Shown piece by piece: positions 5,826-8,066 of a DNA stretch of 8,066 nt; positions within the stretch are counted from its first letter, which is position 1, and each line of letters starts with the position of its first letter. The position numbers were made by a program, and so were the translations under genes. The stretch is from Bacteroidales bacterium (lineage in GTDB: Bacteria > Bacteroidota > Bacteroidia > Bacteroidales > Bacteroidaceae): positions 1 through 8,066 of the forward strand of contig JAUNIV010000091.1 of the NCBI GenBank assembly GCA_030523385.1, read 5' to 3'. Below the pieces are notes generated by a model. The model had not been told where the DNA came from and did no database searches. It was given only the letters and a program-made list of their open reading frames with translations.

Positions 5826-7034
5826 ATGGATACAAAGAAGAAAAAAGTAGTCGTTGCGTTCAGCGGTGGGCTGGACACTTCTTTTACAGTCATGTACTTG
5901 GCTAAGGAAAAAGGATATGAGGTGTATGCAGCATGTGCAAATACAGGAGGTTTCAGTGAAGAACAACTGAAAACCAACGAAGAGAACGCTTACAAGTTGG
6001 GCGCAGTGAAGTACGTAACACTGGATGTAACGCAGGAGTATTACGAGAAGAGCTTGAAATACATGGTATTCGGCAATGTGCTCCGCAACGGTACTTATCC
6101 TATTTCCGTAAGTTCCGAACGTATCTTCCAGGCACTGGCCATCGCACGCTATGCCAATGAAATCGGGGCTGATGCCATCGCACATGGTTCTACGGGAGCA
6201 GGCAACGACCAGATACGTTTCGACATGACTTTCCTGGTACTGGCTCCGGGAGTGGAAATCATCACACTCACACGCGACATGGCTTTGAGCCGCCAGCAGG
6301 AAATCGACTACCTGAACGAGCATGGCTTTGCCGCCGACTTTGCCAAACTGAAATACTCTTATAACGTGGGAATTTGGGGAACATCCATTTGTGGCGGTGA
6401 GATTTTGGACAGCGCACAGGGATTGCCCGAATCGGCTTATCTGAAGCAAGTGACTAAGGAAGGCAGCGAACAGCTTCGCCTGACTTTCGAGAAAGGTGAA
6501 CTGAAAGCCGTGAACGATGAAACATTCGACGATCCCATCAAGGCTATCCAGAAGGTAGAAGAGATAGGTGCTGCCTATGGTATCGGTCGCGACATGCACG
6601 TGGGAGATACCATCATCGGTATCAAGGGCCGTGTAGGTTTCGAGGCTGCTGCCCCGATGTTGATTATCGGTGCACACCGTTTCTTAGAGAAATACACACT
6701 GAGCAAATGGCAACAATACTGGAAAGACCAGGTGGCCAACTGGTATGGCATGTTCTTGCACGAAAGTCAATACCTGGAACCGGTAATGCGAGACATCGAG
6801 GCCATGTTGCAGGAATCTCAACGCAATGTAAACGGTACGGCCATTCTGGAACTCCGTCCGTTGTCATTCTCTACGGTAGGTGTAGAATCCAAAGACGATT
6901 TGGTAAAGACTAAGTTTGGCGAATATGGCGAAATGCAGAAAGGCTGGACAGCCGAAGATGCCAAAGGCTTTATCAAGGTGACTTCCACGCCGTTGCGCGT
7001 GTATTATGCAAACCATAAGGACGAAGAAATATGA
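5826..7034 (+). CDS. argG: Argininosuccinate synthase
   Basis: ArgG joins citrulline and aspartate to argininosuccinate with ATP (released as AMP and pyrophosphate), the next-to-last step of arginine synthesis in the cytoplasm. The 402-residue protein has the expected length. The N-terminal ATP pyrophosphatase loop is AFSGGLDTS (11-19). The substrate-binding segment around the GNDQ motif is AHGSTGAGNDQIRFD (119-133). The region WGTSICGGEILD (184-195) matches the usual W...N.....E.ED motif only loosely. Together these features suggest the divergent Bacteroidetes form rather than the E. coli or Bacillus forms. The ATG at 5826 has no clear Shine-Dalgarno site; the leader is A-rich and holds a repeated AACAATAT (5801-5808, 5812-5819). 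Its stop overlaps the argC start by 4 bases (ATGA), which points to translational coupling. Confidence 0.97.
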   Translation: MDTKKKKVVVAFSGGLDTSFTVMYLAKEKGYEVYAACANTGGFSEEQLKTNEENAYKLGAVKYVTLDVTQEYYEKSLKYMVFGNVLRNGTYPISVSSERIFQALAIARYANEIGADAIAHGSTGAGNDQIRFDMTFLVLAPGVEIITLTRDMALSRQQEIDYLNEHGFAADFAKLKYSYNVGIWGTSICGGEILDSAQGLPESAYLKQVTKEGSEQLRLTFEKGELKAVNDETFDDPIKAIQKVEEIGAAYGIGRDMHVGDTIIGIKGRVGFEAAAPMLIIGAHRFLEKYTLSKWQQYWKDQVANWYGMFLHESQYLEPVMRDIEAMLQESQRNVNGTAILELRPLSFSTVGVESKDDLVKTKFGEYGEMQKGWTAEDAKGFIKVTSTPLRVYYANHKDEEI

Positions 7035-7999
7035 TTAAAGCCGGAATCATAGGCGGAGCAGGTTATACGGCAGGCGAATTGATTCGCCTGCTCATCAACC
7101 ATCCGGACGTAGAGATAAAGTTTGTAAACAGCAGCAGCAATGCGGGTAACAAGATAACCGATGTACACGAGGGACTGTACGGCGAAACCGATTTGGTATT
7201 TACCGACGAGTTGCCTCTCGACACCATTGATGTGCTGTTCTTCTGCACGGCCCACGGCGATACGAAGAAGTTCATGGACAGCCACAACCTGCCCGAAGAC
7301 TTGAAGATTATCGACCTCAGCATGGACTATCGCATCAAGGACGACAGCCACGACTTCATCTACGGTTTGCCCGAATTGAACCGGCGTGCCATCTGCCACA
7401 GCAAGCATGTAGCCAATCCGGGCTGTTTCGCCACCTGCATCCAGTTGGGCTTGCTCCCGCTGGCCAAACATTTGTTGCTGAACGATGACGTGATGGTGAA
7501 TGCCATTACGGGCAGTACTGGTGCCGGTGTAAAGCCGGGAGCCACGACCCACTTCAGTTGGCGCAACAACAACATGAGTGTCTATAAGCCGTTCGCTCAT
7601 CAGCATGTGCCCGAAATCAAGCAGTCTTTGAGCCAGTTGCAGAACAGCTTCCATTCCGAGATAGATTTCATTCCTTACAGGGGTGACTTTGCACGCGGCA
7701 TCTTTGCCACACTGGTGGTAAAGTGCAAGGTAGGGTTGGAAGAGCTGGTAAAGATGTATGAAGACTATTATGCCGAAGATTCTTTCGTCCACATCGTAGA
7801 AAAGAACATTGACCTGAAGCAGGTGGTGAATACCAACAAATGTCTCATCCATCTGGAAAAGCATGGTGACAAGTTGCTCATCATTTCCTGCATAGACAAC
7901 TTGCTGAAAGGAGCCAGCGGCCAGGCAGTCCACAATATGAACCTCATGTTCAATTTGGAAGAAACTGTGGGCTTGCGGCTGAAGCCGACAGGTTTTTAA
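7031..7999 (+). CDS. argC: N-acetyl-gamma-glutamyl-phosphate reductase (or N-succinyl equivalent)
   Basis: ArgC reduces N-acyl-gamma-glutamyl phosphate to the semialdehyde with NADPH, the third step of arginine synthesis. The 322-residue protein has the short form typical of many bacteria. The N-terminal Rossmann motif GGAGYTAGEL is at 8-17, which fits NADP binding. The active-site cysteine is Cys132 in ANPGCFAT. It is followed by TGSTGAGVKPG (160-170), FAHQHVPEI (188-196) with the conserved histidines, and the C-terminal signature NLLKGASGQAVHNMNLM (290-306). All catalytic residues are present. It overlaps argG by 4 bases. In this genus the natural substrate may carry a succinyl instead of an acetyl group, which the sequence alone cannot decide. 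No argB, argD or transcarbamylase gene is seen in the window. Confidence 0.97.
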   Translation: MIKAGIIGGAGYTAGELIRLLINHPDVEIKFVNSSSNAGNKITDVHEGLYGETDLVFTDELPLDTIDVLFFCTAHGDTKKFMDSHNLPEDLKIIDLSMDYRIKDDSHDFIYGLPELNRRAICHSKHVANPGCFATCIQLGLLPLAKHLLLNDDVMVNAITGSTGAGVKPGATTHFSWRNNNMSVYKPFAHQHVPEIKQSLSQLQNSFHSEIDFIPYRGDFARGIFATLVVKCKVGLEELVKMYEDYYAEDSFVHIVEKNIDLKQVVNTNKCLIHLEKHGDKLLIISCIDNLLKGASGQAVHNMNLMFNLEETVGLRLKPTGF

Positions 8000-8020
8000 A
8001 ATGAAGAATGAAAAATGAAA
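8000..8020. repeat. Three-copy heptamer repeat after argC
   Basis: AATGAAG, AATGAAA and AATGAAA follow one another directly after the argC stop codon. The remaining 46 bases to the window edge show no hairpin terminator. They also contain no frame long enough to call: the ATG at 8053 has only four codons before the edge. Whether argD follows, as in related species, cannot be told. Confidence 0.6.
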
Positions 8021-8066
8021 CCCTCATGACAATTTATAAGTCGCCAAAGTAAATGAAAAGTGGCTG

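Noticed and set aside
5808..6677. A 289-codon open frame on the minus strand opposite argG
   Set aside because: It lies opposite conserved argG motifs, has no recognisable domain and no promoter or ribosome site that I could see; best explained by codon bias of argG.
7004..7933. A 309-codon open frame on the minus strand opposite argC
   Set aside because: It is the complement of a fully conserved argC; its protein has no recognisable motif.
8053..8066. Possible start of a next gene (ATG AAA AGT GGC)
   Set aside because: Only four codons before the edge, no ribosome site, and it does not resemble the usual start of argD.
1..8066. CRISPR arrays, tRNA or rRNA genes, insertion sequences, phage genes
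   Set aside because: No regularly spaced repeats, cloverleaf sequences, transposase or phage-like proteins were seen on either strand.

Overview
The window looks like chromosomal DNA from a gut Bacteroidales member (Bacteroides/Phocaeicola type). Three things suggest this. Several intergenic regions carry the Bacteroides-type -7 box TAnnTTTG. The proteins have a Bacteroidetes character. As I recall it, the order rhamnulokinase / argR / GNAT / argG / argC matches the known Bacteroides arrangement, with the kinase divergent from argR. No database was consulted.

Left part (1-1871, minus strand): the front of a type I restriction-modification locus. A consensus promoter (about 1839-1871) and a roughly 90-nt leader precede hsdM, the N6-adenine methyltransferase subunit. 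hsdM overlaps by 14 bases the start of a second gene that runs off the window edge. That gene has the N-terminal DUF1016 domain of the YhcG family of putative PDDEXK nucleases. hsdS and hsdR are not in view and would be expected further left.

Middle (2089-4514, minus strand): a short L-rhamnose operon made only of rhaB (rhamnulokinase) and rhaD (rhamnulose-1-phosphate aldolase), 32 bases apart and closed by a strong hairpin at 2089-2122. The isomerase, permease, lactaldehyde reductase and AraC-type activator that usually accompany these genes in Bacteroides are absent from the operon as seen here. A 406-base gene-free gap (1741-2146) separates the operon from hsdM.

Right part (4652-7999, plus strand): an arginine biosynthesis operon, argR - GNAT acyltransferase - argG - argC, divergent from rhaB across a 242-base control region. 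ArgR senses arginine. The GNAT enzyme is a good candidate for the first step (N-acylation of glutamate). ArgC reduces the acyl-glutamyl phosphate, and ArgG makes argininosuccinate. argG and argC overlap by 4 bases. The last 67 bases hold a three-copy heptamer repeat and no recognisable gene.

No wholly new system is evident. The points most worth a second look are the DUF1016 gene inside the type I locus, the stripped-down rhamnose operon, the unassigned GNAT enzyme with a cysteine cluster, and an extended dyad centred on the argR promoter.
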